Assembly (NCBI GenBank): GCA_016928495.1
Contig: JAFGKQ010000299.1
Span: 1-8,936 of the forward strand
Source of the DNA: Candidatus Fermentibacterales bacterium
Lineage (GTDB): Bacteria; Fermentibacterota; Fermentibacteria; Fermentibacterales; JAFGKQ01
DNA length: 8,936 nt
Direction: 5' to 3'
Of the stretch, positions 1 through 6,077 are shown piece by piece; the stretch's first letter is position 1, and each line of letters begins with the position of its first letter. A model generated the notes under the pieces. The model had not been told where the DNA came from, did no database searches, and was given only the letters and a program-made list of their open reading frames with translations. The position numbers and the translations under genes are program-made.

Positions 1-23
1 CGACATCTCCCTGCCCTTCTTCC

Positions 24-58
24 TTCGGTCCGACTACTAACATAGAACCTGGACCGAA
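24..58. repeat. Short inverted repeat, 8-bp arms
   Basis: The arms TTCGGTCC (24-31) and GGACCGAA (51-58) are perfect reverse complements separated by 19 bases. The repeat lies downstream of the exported-protein gene, which ends at 186 on the minus strand. Read on the minus strand, the T-run precedes the stem rather than following it, so it is not a standard intrinsic terminator for that gene. It could be an operator, a processing hairpin or chance. Nothing else in positions 1-185 could be recognised: there is no supported coding frame. Confidence 0.25.
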
Positions 59-185
59 AAACCGGGGGCAGGTCATTCTGTCAGCGCAGGCAGATCCTGT
101 CAGTTGAAGCTAAGCTCATCTGGCGTAACATATTGATAGGCATGGAATTGGCTCCCTGTGGTGGGCGTCTTGCGAACGGCCTGCA

Positions 186-2027
186 CTAGTCTATGACCAC
201 GAACCGCTGGGTTGCAGTGAAGTCTCCGCAGGACATTCTGCAGACGTACACCCCGTCGGCAAGTTCCACAAGCTGCACACAATGGCTGCCGGCAGAGCGC
301 TCCCCCACATCGGCTTCTGTCACGAGTCTTCCGGTCACATCGTACACCAGGATCTTCACTCCGGAAGCCTCGATAAGCTCGAACCGGACTAGCGGCGAGC
401 CGACCGTGGGGTTCGGGAAGAAGGGCAGAAGCGATCCAGCTGAGAGCCCCGCCTCATCCTCAACTCCGAGCGCATCCCACTGGATTCCAACCTCGTGCAA
501 TACAGGGGTCACCATCGAGTCGGATGAGCAGAGTATCGCCTTGTATTGGAAATAACCGTCGTGGTCGTCCAGAATAGGCTCGAGGCTGCAGGGGTAGTAG
601 AGCGTATCTGACCATGCACCCAGCGCGGCTGGGTCGTCGGAACTCCTGACCTGAAAGGCCACCGACGTGACCAGGGGACCTCCCGAGACCCACTGCATGT
701 ATCCCCAGTCAGGATCCCCCACATACAGGATAGTCGAGAGCAGCTCCCCCTGTTGTTCGTATCTGACAAACTCCCACCAGGCCATGATACCTGAGTTCTT
801 CTCCGCAGCAAGCACCTCCGTGCTGCCATCGTCATCAGGATCCAGCCCCAGGACCGCGCATGGTTCGTAGCTCGGCGTTCCCTGGAATACGACGTGCTTG
901 GTCCACGGAGCGGTCGAGGCGGCAGGATTCTGCCACCACACAACCTGGTTATCCAGAGGATCGGACTCGAGAACGTCGACATACCCGTCGCTGTCTACGT
1001 AGCCCAGAGAAATCGAACGGTAGCTGACGCTAGCCATGCAGCCGTCGATCCAATGTCCATTCCAGTCCCCGTCGCTGCCAGCACTGCAGTTCTCCCACCA
1101 CTTCAGTGGCCCTGCAAAGCGCTTGGCTCCGACTACGTCGGGATCGCCATCCAGGTCGATATCTGCCGAGCATAGAGAAAGGAGATTCATGAAGCCCGTG
1201 GTTATCGTGTGCCTTGTCCATTCCTGGTCTGAACCAGAACCCGGATTCTCCCACCAGACGATCCTGGAAGTCGGCTGGTCAAGTCCACCAACGGCATCCA
1301 TGTCCCCGTCACCGTCTATGTCCTCAGATAGGATGCACGCTCCCCCGCCCAGACTGTCCTCGATAGTGTGTTCGTGCCACTCTATCGAACCCCGGGAGGG
1401 GATGTTCTCCCACCAAGCGGCCCTGCCATCACCGTATGTATGCCCGATCCCAAAGATGTCCAGATCAGCGTCTCCGTCTACGTCCGCAGCATAGACTCCG
1501 TTTGCATCGGCCAGATCGCAGCAGATCTCATGCGCGTCCCAGTGATTTCCGCTACCGTCGGTGTTCTCCAACCAGATCAGGGCAGAGTCATACCATGATG
1601 CACAATAGACATCCATGCATCCATCTCCATTGATGTCTGCACACCTCAAGAGGCTAATGTTGCACGGGGCGTCGATCAGGTGCTGAATCCAGCTTGTGCC
1701 AGTGCCATCGAAGTTCTCCCACCACACAACGCAGGCCTGTGTGGGGGAAGCTCCAACGATGTCCTCATCGCCATCGGCATCAATGTCCTCAGCGCAAACG
1801 GTCTCCAGGCCCAGCAGGGGATCGTCTACTGGATGGGAGTCGAAGCATGAAGAGAGACATAGGACATCTGACCAGTCAACCGAAACAGAACAGTCGAAAT
1901 GCTCATCCCAGCTCGGCACGGGTCCTTGCTCACCCGGTCCGAGGCACCAACTGGACTGCTTCTCCTGATCAGAACCAGCCATTGACAAAGATAGAACAAG
2001 GCACGCGAGCGAGGTCCTCAATGCCAT
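186..2027 (-). CDS. Exported FG-GAP/VCBS seven-repeat beta-propeller protein with C-terminal sorting-type domain
   Basis: This 613-residue protein is probably secreted or surface-displayed. Residues 1-18 resemble a short signal peptide (MALR, then a hydrophobic stretch ending near SMAG). Seven repeats of about 50-54 residues follow. Each has a calcium-loop motif of the form DxDxDGxxD starting near residues 81, 131, 182, 236, 289, 343 and 396, and each is followed by a WWEN-like strand near 102, 152, 205, 258, 310, 364 and 417. Seven such units fit one closed FG-GAP/VCBS propeller. Loop 6 has Tyr for the first Asp and loop 3 has Ala for the Gly. Residues about 428-517 look like a beta-sandwich. 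Residues about 532-613 (FFPNP, then a VYDVTGRLV core, ending RFVVID) resemble the type A / Por secretion sorting (FlgD-Ig-like) domain. The protein has 22 cysteines after the signal region. The stop is TAG. Ligand and role are unknown; adhesion or a structural surface function is inference. The exact start is uncertain (see the ribosome-binding-site entry). Confidence 0.87.
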   Translation of the reverse strand: MALRTSLACLVLSLSMAGSDQEKQSSWCLGPGEQGPVPSWDEHFDCSVSVDWSDVLCLSSCFDSHPVDDPLLGLETVCAEDIDADGDEDIVGASPTQACVVWWENFDGTGTSWIQHLIDAPCNISLLRCADINGDGCMDVYCASWYDSALIWLENTDGSGNHWDAHEICCDLADANGVYAADVDGDADLDIFGIGHTYGDGRAAWWENIPSRGSIEWHEHTIEDSLGGGACILSEDIDGDGDMDAVGGLDQPTSRIVWWENPGSGSDQEWTRHTITTGFMNLLSLCSADIDLDGDPDVVGAKRFAGPLKWWENCSAGSDGDWNGHWIDGCMASVSYRSISLGYVDSDGYVDVLESDPLDNQVVWWQNPAASTAPWTKHVVFQGTPSYEPCAVLGLDPDDDGSTEVLAAEKNSGIMAWWEFVRYEQQGELLSTILYVGDPDWGYMQWVSGGPLVTSVAFQVRSSDDPAALGAWSDTLYYPCSLEPILDDHDGYFQYKAILCSSDSMVTPVLHEVGIQWDALGVEDEAGLSAGSLLPFFPNPTVGSPLVRFELIEASGVKILVYDVTGRLVTEADVGERSAGSHCVQLVELADGVYVCRMSCGDFTATQRFVVID

Positions 2028-2029
2028 AA

Positions 2030-2035
2030 CCTCCT
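2030..2035 (-). promoter_or_regulatory. Strong Shine-Dalgarno placed unusually close to the annotated ATG
   Basis: AGGAGG lies only two bases upstream of the ATG at 2027, closer than the usual 5-9 bases. The third codon is TTG (2021-2019), which sits eight bases from the AGGAGG. Starting there would give a protein two residues shorter that still has a signal peptide. No in-frame ATG, GTG or TTG lies in the bases just upstream. I kept the ATG as the coordinate, but TTG is a realistic start. Confidence 0.5.
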
Positions 2036-2041
2036 GCTCGA

Positions 2042-2070
2042 CATATCGGAGCTCGCAGGCTACTCGTCAA
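2042..2070 (-). promoter_or_regulatory. Weak candidate promoter for the exported-protein gene
   Basis: On the minus strand, TTGACG (2070-2065, five of six matches to the -35 consensus) is followed after 17 bases by GATATG (2047-2042, about three of six to the -10 consensus). Transcription would start near 2035, leaving almost no leader beyond the Shine-Dalgarno. Read-through from the tRNA-Asn promoter is an equally good explanation for expression of this gene. Confidence 0.22.
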
Positions 2071-2114
2071 TGGAGCCGGGGACCACGCACCCGGAGTGGA
2101 CCATTCTCGAACGC

Positions 2115-2190
2115 TGGCTCCCCGGCGAGGACTCGAACCTCGAACCTAGTGGTTAACAGCCACCCGCTCTGCCAATTGAGCTACCGGGGA
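2115..2190 (-). tRNA. trnN: tRNA-Asn (anticodon GTT), CCA end encoded
   Basis: The minus strand folds into a complete 73-base cloverleaf plus CCA (2117-2115). The acceptor stem is TCCCCGG/CCGGGGA with discriminator G. The D stem is GCTC/GAGC. The anticodon stem GGTGG/CCACT has one G-T pair and encloses the loop CTGTTAA. The T stem is CGAGG/CCTCG with a TTCGAGT loop. The anticodon GTT is at 2157-2155 and reads AAC/AAU (Asn). All stems pair as expected, so it should be functional. It lies between the broken transporter and the exported-protein gene, on the same strand as both. Confidence 0.98.
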
Positions 2191-2210
2191 GCGTCGTTGT
2201 GGCGGCAGGA

Positions 2211-2239
2211 AGAATAGACCGGGCCTTTCCACAAGTCAA
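2211..2239 (-). promoter_or_regulatory. Sigma-70-type promoter of tRNA-Asn
   Basis: On the minus strand, TTGACT (2239-2234, five of six matches to TTGACA) is separated by exactly 17 bases from TATTCT (2216-2211, four of six to TATAAT). Transcription would begin around 2204, giving a precursor leader of roughly 14 bases before tRNA position 1 at 2190. That is a normal arrangement for a single tRNA gene processed by RNase P. It lies in the gap between the transporter stop (2251) and the tRNA. Confidence 0.6.
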
Positions 2240-2250
2240 CCTCGTTCGTG

Positions 2251-3480
2251 CTACTGCGCGATGGCATCGGCCTCTGCGGCAGGCTCATGTGGTGGAATCC
2301 GTCTTGCGAGCATCACGATGATGATGGCGATCAGCCCCGCTATCGCGAACACGGCCCAGGAGCCCCACGCAACCCAGATGAGGCCTGCTCCGACCGGCAC
2401 GGTCATGGACACCACATGGTCCATGGTTCCTGCCAGGCCCATGGTAGGCACCATCTCCTCCCTGCTCAGGATGATGCGCGAGAGATAGGTGGTGCGCGCC
2501 ATCGAGAGACTGAAGAGAAGCTCGTCGCTGACGTAGAAGACGTAGAGGAGAAGCAAGGCGGGCGAGAACGGCAGGATGTATGGCACCGTGGCGTATCCTG
2601 CGCAGAGAAGAAGCAGGATAAGCCCATCTGCAGTGATGACCGTTCTCTCGCCGAAGCGGTCGATCATCCTTCCGAAGAAAGGCTTGGCGGCGAGCCCTAT
2701 GACGGCAGATACGGCCATCGCCGTGGCGAGCTGGGGGGCCCTCTGGTTGAAGCCGCTCACGAGGAGCCACGGAGCGAAGGTGAGGAAGATCTGCTTGCGG
2801 GCCCCGAATACGACCGCGAGAGCGTAGTAGAGCCTGTAGGTCTTACGGGCCACGAAGCGCTGCCTGAGGGTAGGGCCCTTTCCACTCCCCTCCCCTCTCC
2901 GGTGGTCCCCCGGAACCCTCGGCAGCAGGAAAGAGACGAGGGCTGCTATTACCAGAAGCACGGCGGCAGAGGCGAACGTGACGGAGTAGCCCTGTCCGAG
3001 GAGCTTCATGCAGAGCCACACCACTCCGGTCCCGATCACGAGGCCCAGTGATCGCACCGCTCCAACTCGACCCAGTATCCAGCCGCGGTTCCTGCCGTGG
3101 GACAGCTCCATGGCGAGAGCGTCCCTCAGCGGGAACTAGATGTGGCTGCCGGTGGACCAGAGGAACATGAACGGGATGAACACCGCAACGGAGGTTGCCA
3201 GGTAGCCCATGCCGACCAGCCCGACGATCGAGAAGGCGAAGGCAACTACCAGAGCCCTGGATTTCGGCAGGCCCGCAAGCAGCCCCAGGGTCACGACCAT
3301 GAGGAAGCCCGGGAGCTCTCTCGGGAACTCCAGCATTCCCCGGATGTCGCCCTCCACTCCCAGCTGGTTATGAAGGAAGTCCGGGAGCAGAGCGTTGAAG
3401 ACGGTCCAGGCCGCCGACATGAATGCGACGGTCACGAGCAGCAGCGTCATGTGCGAGAAACGACGGGGATCCGCGCTCAT
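2251..3480 (-). pseudogene. MFS transporter gene interrupted by one in-frame TAG
   Basis: Reading from ATG at 3480 gives 114 residues, a TAG at 3138-3136, then 294 more residues in the same frame to the final TAG at 2253-2251. Read through, the product has 409 residues, the usual size of a 12-helix Major Facilitator Superfamily permease. TM1 is about 11-33, and TM4 ends at the stop codon. A basic loop (about 191-219) separates the two six-helix halves. The loop between TM8 and TM9 has GRMIDRFGER (about 270-279), the MFS motif A signature. There is no frameshift, and both halves keep family-like sequence. If TAG stops translation, the first piece carries only four helices and the second piece (from ATG 3111, 286 residues) carries eight, and neither should transport. 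The substrate cannot be told from sequence. Alternatives are a recent null mutation, an assembly error, or suppression of the amber codon. Confidence 0.78.
3136..3138 (-). other. In-frame amber codon within the MFS transporter
   Basis: The codon TAG stands between GSHI and FPLRDALA, at the end of TM4. It replaces exactly one residue: the frame is identical on both sides and no bases are missing. A single base change from TAC/TAT (Tyr), CAG (Gln), AAG (Lys) or TGG (Trp) would produce it. Other genes in the window end in TAG, so this codon is read as a stop elsewhere in this genome. Confidence 0.9.
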
Positions 3481-3488
3481 ATCTGGCG

Positions 3489-3494
3489 ACTATA
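3489..3494 (-). promoter_or_regulatory. Candidate -10 box giving a leaderless MFS transcript
   Basis: TATAGT (five of six matches to TATAAT) lies on the minus strand with its last base at 3489, nine bases before the A of the ATG at 3480. A start 6-8 bases downstream would put the mRNA 5' end within about three bases of the ATG. The -35 hexamer at the 17-base spacing is poor (TTCCCC). No Shine-Dalgarno precedes this ATG, and an in-frame TAG at 3492-3490 rules out an upstream start. Both facts fit leaderless translation. Confidence 0.35.
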
Positions 3495-3543
3495 CGCCCG
3501 GCTCCGCGGACGGGGAAGCGCCATGGAGGCGCAGTCGGGCTTC

Positions 3544-3572
3544 TTGGCAACCGCCGGTCGGTTGCGTAGGCT
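3544..3572 (+). promoter_or_regulatory. Candidate promoter for the thioesterase-pepF pair
   Basis: TTGGCA (3544-3549, five of six to the -35 consensus) is followed after 17 bases by TAGGCT (3567-3572, three of six to the -10 consensus, keeping the leading TA and final T). Transcription would start near 3579 and leave a leader of about 40 bases before the thioesterase ATG at 3619. It lies in the 138-base divergent gap shared with the transporter promoter. Confidence 0.35.
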
Positions 3573-3618
3573 ATGGGCCGTACGGACAACGGGAGCGGCA
3601 ATCCTCGCGGAGAAGGCA

Positions 3619-4038
3619 ATGGAAAAGACGGCTGGAGGCCAAATGGACTACGCCTGTCTGGTCGGGCGCGAGCACACCTGCGAGATCGTGGTGAGTCGTG
3701 GCAATACTGCCTCGGCGGTAGGATCGGGAGGCGTGGACGTCTTCGCCACCCCGTCCATGATACTCCTCATGGAACAGGCTGCGCGAGAAGCGGTTCAGCC
3801 GCTGCTTCCTGACGGTCACACCACCGTCGGCACGCGCGTCGAGGTCAGCCATCTCGCTGCCACTCCGCTGGGTGAGCGCGTAAGGGCAACGGCACGGGTG
3901 GTTGCGGTCGACGGCAGGAAGCTGGTATACGAGGTCGAAGCTCGCGACGAGCACACGAAGGTAGGAGAGGGCAGGCACGAGAGGTTCGTGATCGATCTGG
4001 GGAGGTTCCTCGCGAAGCTCTCGCAGAGGTCGGGCTAG
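3619..4038 (+). CDS. FlK-like hotdog-fold acyl-CoA thioesterase
   Basis: This 139-residue protein has the size and layout of single-domain hotdog thioesterases related to fluoroacetyl-CoA thioesterase FlK. It would be cytoplasmic and hydrolyse an acyl-CoA to a free acid and CoA. The likely catalytic set is visible: Thr44 in FATPSM, Glu52 in LMEQAA and His78 in VSHLAATP. It matches by position and context the Thr-Glu-His set known for FlK. GTRVEVSH and the following strands form the usual hotdog sheet. ATG 3619 was chosen because GGAG at 3609-3612 lies six bases upstream. The frame stays open back to 3097, but that part runs antisense to the transporter and has no family similarity. A second ATG at 3643 lacks as good a ribosome-binding site. 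pepF follows after 37 bases, suggesting an operon. The natural substrate is unknown; most relatives do not act on fluoroacetyl-CoA. The stop is TAG. Confidence 0.82.
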   Translation: MEKTAGGQMDYACLVGREHTCEIVVSRGNTASAVGSGGVDVFATPSMILLMEQAAREAVQPLLPDGHTTVGTRVEVSHLAATPLGERVRATARVVAVDGRKLVYEVEARDEHTKVGEGRHERFVIDLGRFLAKLSQRSG

Positions 4039-4056
4039 CCCGCTGGCTGGCCGGGC

Positions 4057-4072
4057 GATCCCTGAGAGGATC
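4057..4072 (+). promoter_or_regulatory. Small hairpin overlapping the pepF ribosome-binding site
   Basis: GATCC (4057-4061) can pair with GGATC (4068-4072) across a six-base loop, CTGAGA. The pepF Shine-Dalgarno, GAGAGG (4064-4069), lies partly in the loop and partly in the 3' arm, six bases before the ATG at 4076. The stem could tune pepF translation relative to the thioesterase, but five base pairs is weak and may be chance. Confidence 0.2.
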
Positions 4073-4075
4073 CGG

Positions 4076-5896
4076 ATGGGAATGGCAGAGAAGCCGAAGA
4101 CAAGGAGCGAGATCGACGCCGGAGACCGCTGGGCAGTCGAGGAGCTCTACCGGGAAGACAGGCTGTGGGAGGAAGACTTCGGGAAGACCGGAGGGTTTGC
4201 CGAGGCTGCTTCCAGCTGGGCCGGCAAGCTGGGAGAATCGGCCTCGAGTCTGGCGAAGGCGATACGGGAGCTACTGGCCCAGGACAGGCTGATCGAGAAG
4301 CTGAAATCCTACGCCAGCCTGCGGGAGGACGAGGACCTCTCGAACCAGCACTATTCCAGCATGCATTCGAGGATAGTCACGCGCGCAGCCGAGGTGGATG
4401 CCGCTCAGTCCTTCTTCCAGCCCGAGCTGCTCGCGATACCTGCGGAGACGATGACGCAGTGGCTGCGGAGCGAGGAGCTGGCTCCCTACAGGACCTGGCT
4501 CGATGAGATCCTCCGCTACAGGCCATACACTCTGTCCACGGGCGAGGAGAAGATACTCGCCATGTTCAGGGACCCGGTGGGCTGCTTCGAGAACGCCTAC
4601 GGCAAGCTCGCCGATGTCGAGCTACCCGCGAGGCTTCCCGAGATCGTCGACGAGGACGGCTCCCCGAAGAAGCTCACCAACGGCAACCTCGTGCCTACCC
4701 TCGAGAGCGGCGACCGCAGGGTCCGCAAGGAGGCTTTCGACGGATACTACGGAGAGCTCGAGGGCAACAGGAACACCCTGGCGGCCCTTCTCGACGGTCA
4801 TGTCAGGGCTCTTGTCTGCTACGCGCGCGCCAGGGGATACGGGACCTCACTCGAGGCTTCCCTGTTCCACGACAGGGTCGAAGTAGCCGTCTACGACAAC
4901 CTGATAGCCTCGGTACACGAGAGCCTCGGCAGCATGCACAGGTTCTACGATCTCAAGAGGAGGGTGCTGGGCCTGCCCTCCCTCCACCTCTACGACCTCT
5001 ACCTGCCGATGGTTCAGGAGGTCCGGAGGAAGCACAGCTACGAGGAGGCCGAGCAACTGACACTGGAGGCGGTGGCGCCTCTCGGCCGCGAGTACGTCGC
5101 GACGCTGAGAAAGGGCTTCGAGAGCGGCTGGGTCGACAGGTACGAGAATGTCGGCAAGCGGTCCGGCGCCTACTCCGGGGGCTGCTACGACTCCTGCCCC
5201 TACATGCTGATGAACTTCCAGGGCAACCTGAGCTGGGTCTTCACGCTGGCCCACGAGGCGGGTCACTCCATGCACTCCCTCATCTCCAACAAGGCCCAGC
5301 CCTATCACATGGCCGACTACCCGATCCTGCTCGCCGAGGTCGCCTCGACGACCAACGAGATGCTGCTGAGGCATCTCCTGCTCGAGCGGGCCGAGAGCGA
5401 CCTGGAGAGGGCCTTCCTTCTCGACGACATGGTCAACGACTTCCGCTCGACCATGTTCAGGCAGACCATGTTTGCCGAGTTCGAGAAGCTCGCCAGCGAG
5501 CGGGTCGAGGCGGGCGAGGCCCTCACTCCCGAGTACCTCGACGGGGCCTACTACGACCTGGTGAAGGCCTTCCACGGTGATGCCTTCGCGTTCGATCGCG
5601 AGGACGAGGCGATAGCCTGGGAGTGGGCCAGGATACCCCACTTCTACTACAACTTCTACGTCTACAAGTACGCCACCGGGCTGGCGGCCGCCGCCGACAT
5701 CTCGAGACGCATACTGGCCGGGGAGACGGGAGCGGTGGAGCGCTACCTGGAGTTCCTGTCCGGGGGCCGCTCGAAGCCCCCTCTCGAGCAGTTGCGTGAA
5801 GCGGGCGTCGACCTGGCTGGCAGGGACACTGTCAACAGCGCGCTGGTTCTGCTGTCAGACACGGTATCGGAGCTGGAGGCTCTCCTGGGAGCCTAG
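4076..5896 (+). CDS. pepF: Oligoendopeptidase F, M3-family zinc metallopeptidase
   Basis: This 606-residue cytoplasmic enzyme cleaves short peptides internally and probably works in peptide turnover. The length matches PepF (about 600). The zinc motif HEAGH is at residues 393-397 (within LAHEAGHSMHSL). His393 and His397 are zinc ligands and Glu394 is the catalytic base. The third ligand is Glu421 in LLAEVASTTNE, at the family's normal distance. Near the C-terminus, PHFYYNFYVYKYATG is the Tyr-rich segment typical of PepF and lines the substrate cleft. The N-terminal helical region (about 10-200) with the YASLREDEDLSNQ stretch is also family-like. There is no signal peptide. ATG 4076 is favoured by GAGAGG six bases upstream; the ATG at 4082 (two codons later) would be twelve bases away. 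The gene follows the thioesterase by 37 bases and probably shares its mRNA. The gene is complete and ends in TAG. Confidence 0.96.
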   Translation: MGMAEKPKTRSEIDAGDRWAVEELYREDRLWEEDFGKTGGFAEAASSWAGKLGESASSLAKAIRELLAQDRLIEKLKSYASLREDEDLSNQHYSSMHSRIVTRAAEVDAAQSFFQPELLAIPAETMTQWLRSEELAPYRTWLDEILRYRPYTLSTGEEKILAMFRDPVGCFENAYGKLADVELPARLPEIVDEDGSPKKLTNGNLVPTLESGDRRVRKEAFDGYYGELEGNRNTLAALLDGHVRALVCYARARGYGTSLEASLFHDRVEVAVYDNLIASVHESLGSMHRFYDLKRRVLGLPSLHLYDLYLPMVQEVRRKHSYEEAEQLTLEAVAPLGREYVATLRKGFESGWVDRYENVGKRSGAYSGGCYDSCPYMLMNFQGNLSWVFTLAHEAGHSMHSLISNKAQPYHMADYPILLAEVASTTNEMLLRHLLLERAESDLERAFLLDDMVNDFRSTMFRQTMFAEFEKLASERVEAGEALTPEYLDGAYYDLVKAFHGDAFAFDREDEAIAWEWARIPHFYYNFYVYKYATGLAAAADISRRILAGETGAVERYLEFLSGGRSKPPLEQLREAGVDLAGRDTVNSALVLLSDTVSELEALLGA

Positions 5897-5921
5897 CTCG
5901 CTGGCGCCCTCGGGACTACAC

Positions 5922-5950
5922 TTGGCATCCGGGCCGCCGGGCTGTATTGT
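5922..5950 (+). promoter_or_regulatory. Candidate promoter of the PAS/HD-GYP gene
   Basis: TTGGCA (5922-5927, five of six) and TATTGT (5945-5950, four of six) are separated by exactly 17 bases. Transcription would begin near 5957 and leave a leader of about 120 bases before the ATG at 6078. The spacer contains CCGG-GCCG-CCGG (5929-5940), which can fold into a four-base-pair hairpin followed by a T-rich stretch. The same DNA could therefore act instead as a weak terminator for pepF. I could not recognise a riboswitch in the leader. Confidence 0.4.
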
Positions 5951-6077
5951 CTTTTCGAGGTAGCAGAGGTGCTCGCGGGGCAGAAGGGGCTCGAGGGCTT
6001 CAGGGGCTGATCTTCTTCCTCGACGATGTACGTGTGTCTGCCGGAGTGGGTATTCGCTCATACCGGGAGGAAGGTAG

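Noticed and set aside
100-282. Small minus-strand open frame at the left edge
   Set aside because: It overlaps the 3' end of the exported-protein gene in another frame, has no recognisable domain, and I saw no convincing ribosome-binding site.
1999-2003. Lipoprotein signal at Cys9 of the exported protein
   Set aside because: TSLAC lacks a proper lipobox and lies too close to the start to leave a hydrophobic region before the cysteine.
2076-2094. CCGGG/CCCGG hairpin downstream of the tRNA as an intrinsic terminator
   Set aside because: The stem is only five base pairs with a nine-base loop, and no T-run follows on the minus strand.
2115-2190. tRNA-Asn as an integration site for a mobile element
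   Set aside because: I found no second copy of the tRNA 3' end in the window and no integrase gene nearby.
2248-3051. Plus-strand 267-codon open frame opposite the transporter
   Set aside because: The translation is rich in Glu, Arg, Gly and His with no recognisable domain; the opposite strand encodes clear membrane helices and MFS motif A.
3136-3138. TAG recoded to pyrrolysine or glutamine
   Set aside because: Four genes in the window end in TAG at sensible family lengths, so TAG works as a stop here; pyrrolysine is known from methylamine methyltransferases, not MFS permeases.
3097-3618. N-terminal extension of the thioesterase frame back to 3097
   Set aside because: It runs antisense to the transporter, has no hotdog similarity, and the ATG at 3619 has a good Shine-Dalgarno and gives the usual family length.
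4847-5641. Minus-strand 264-codon open frame opposite pepF
   Set aside because: It is a codon-bias shadow of pepF, whose own strand holds the HEAGH zinc site.
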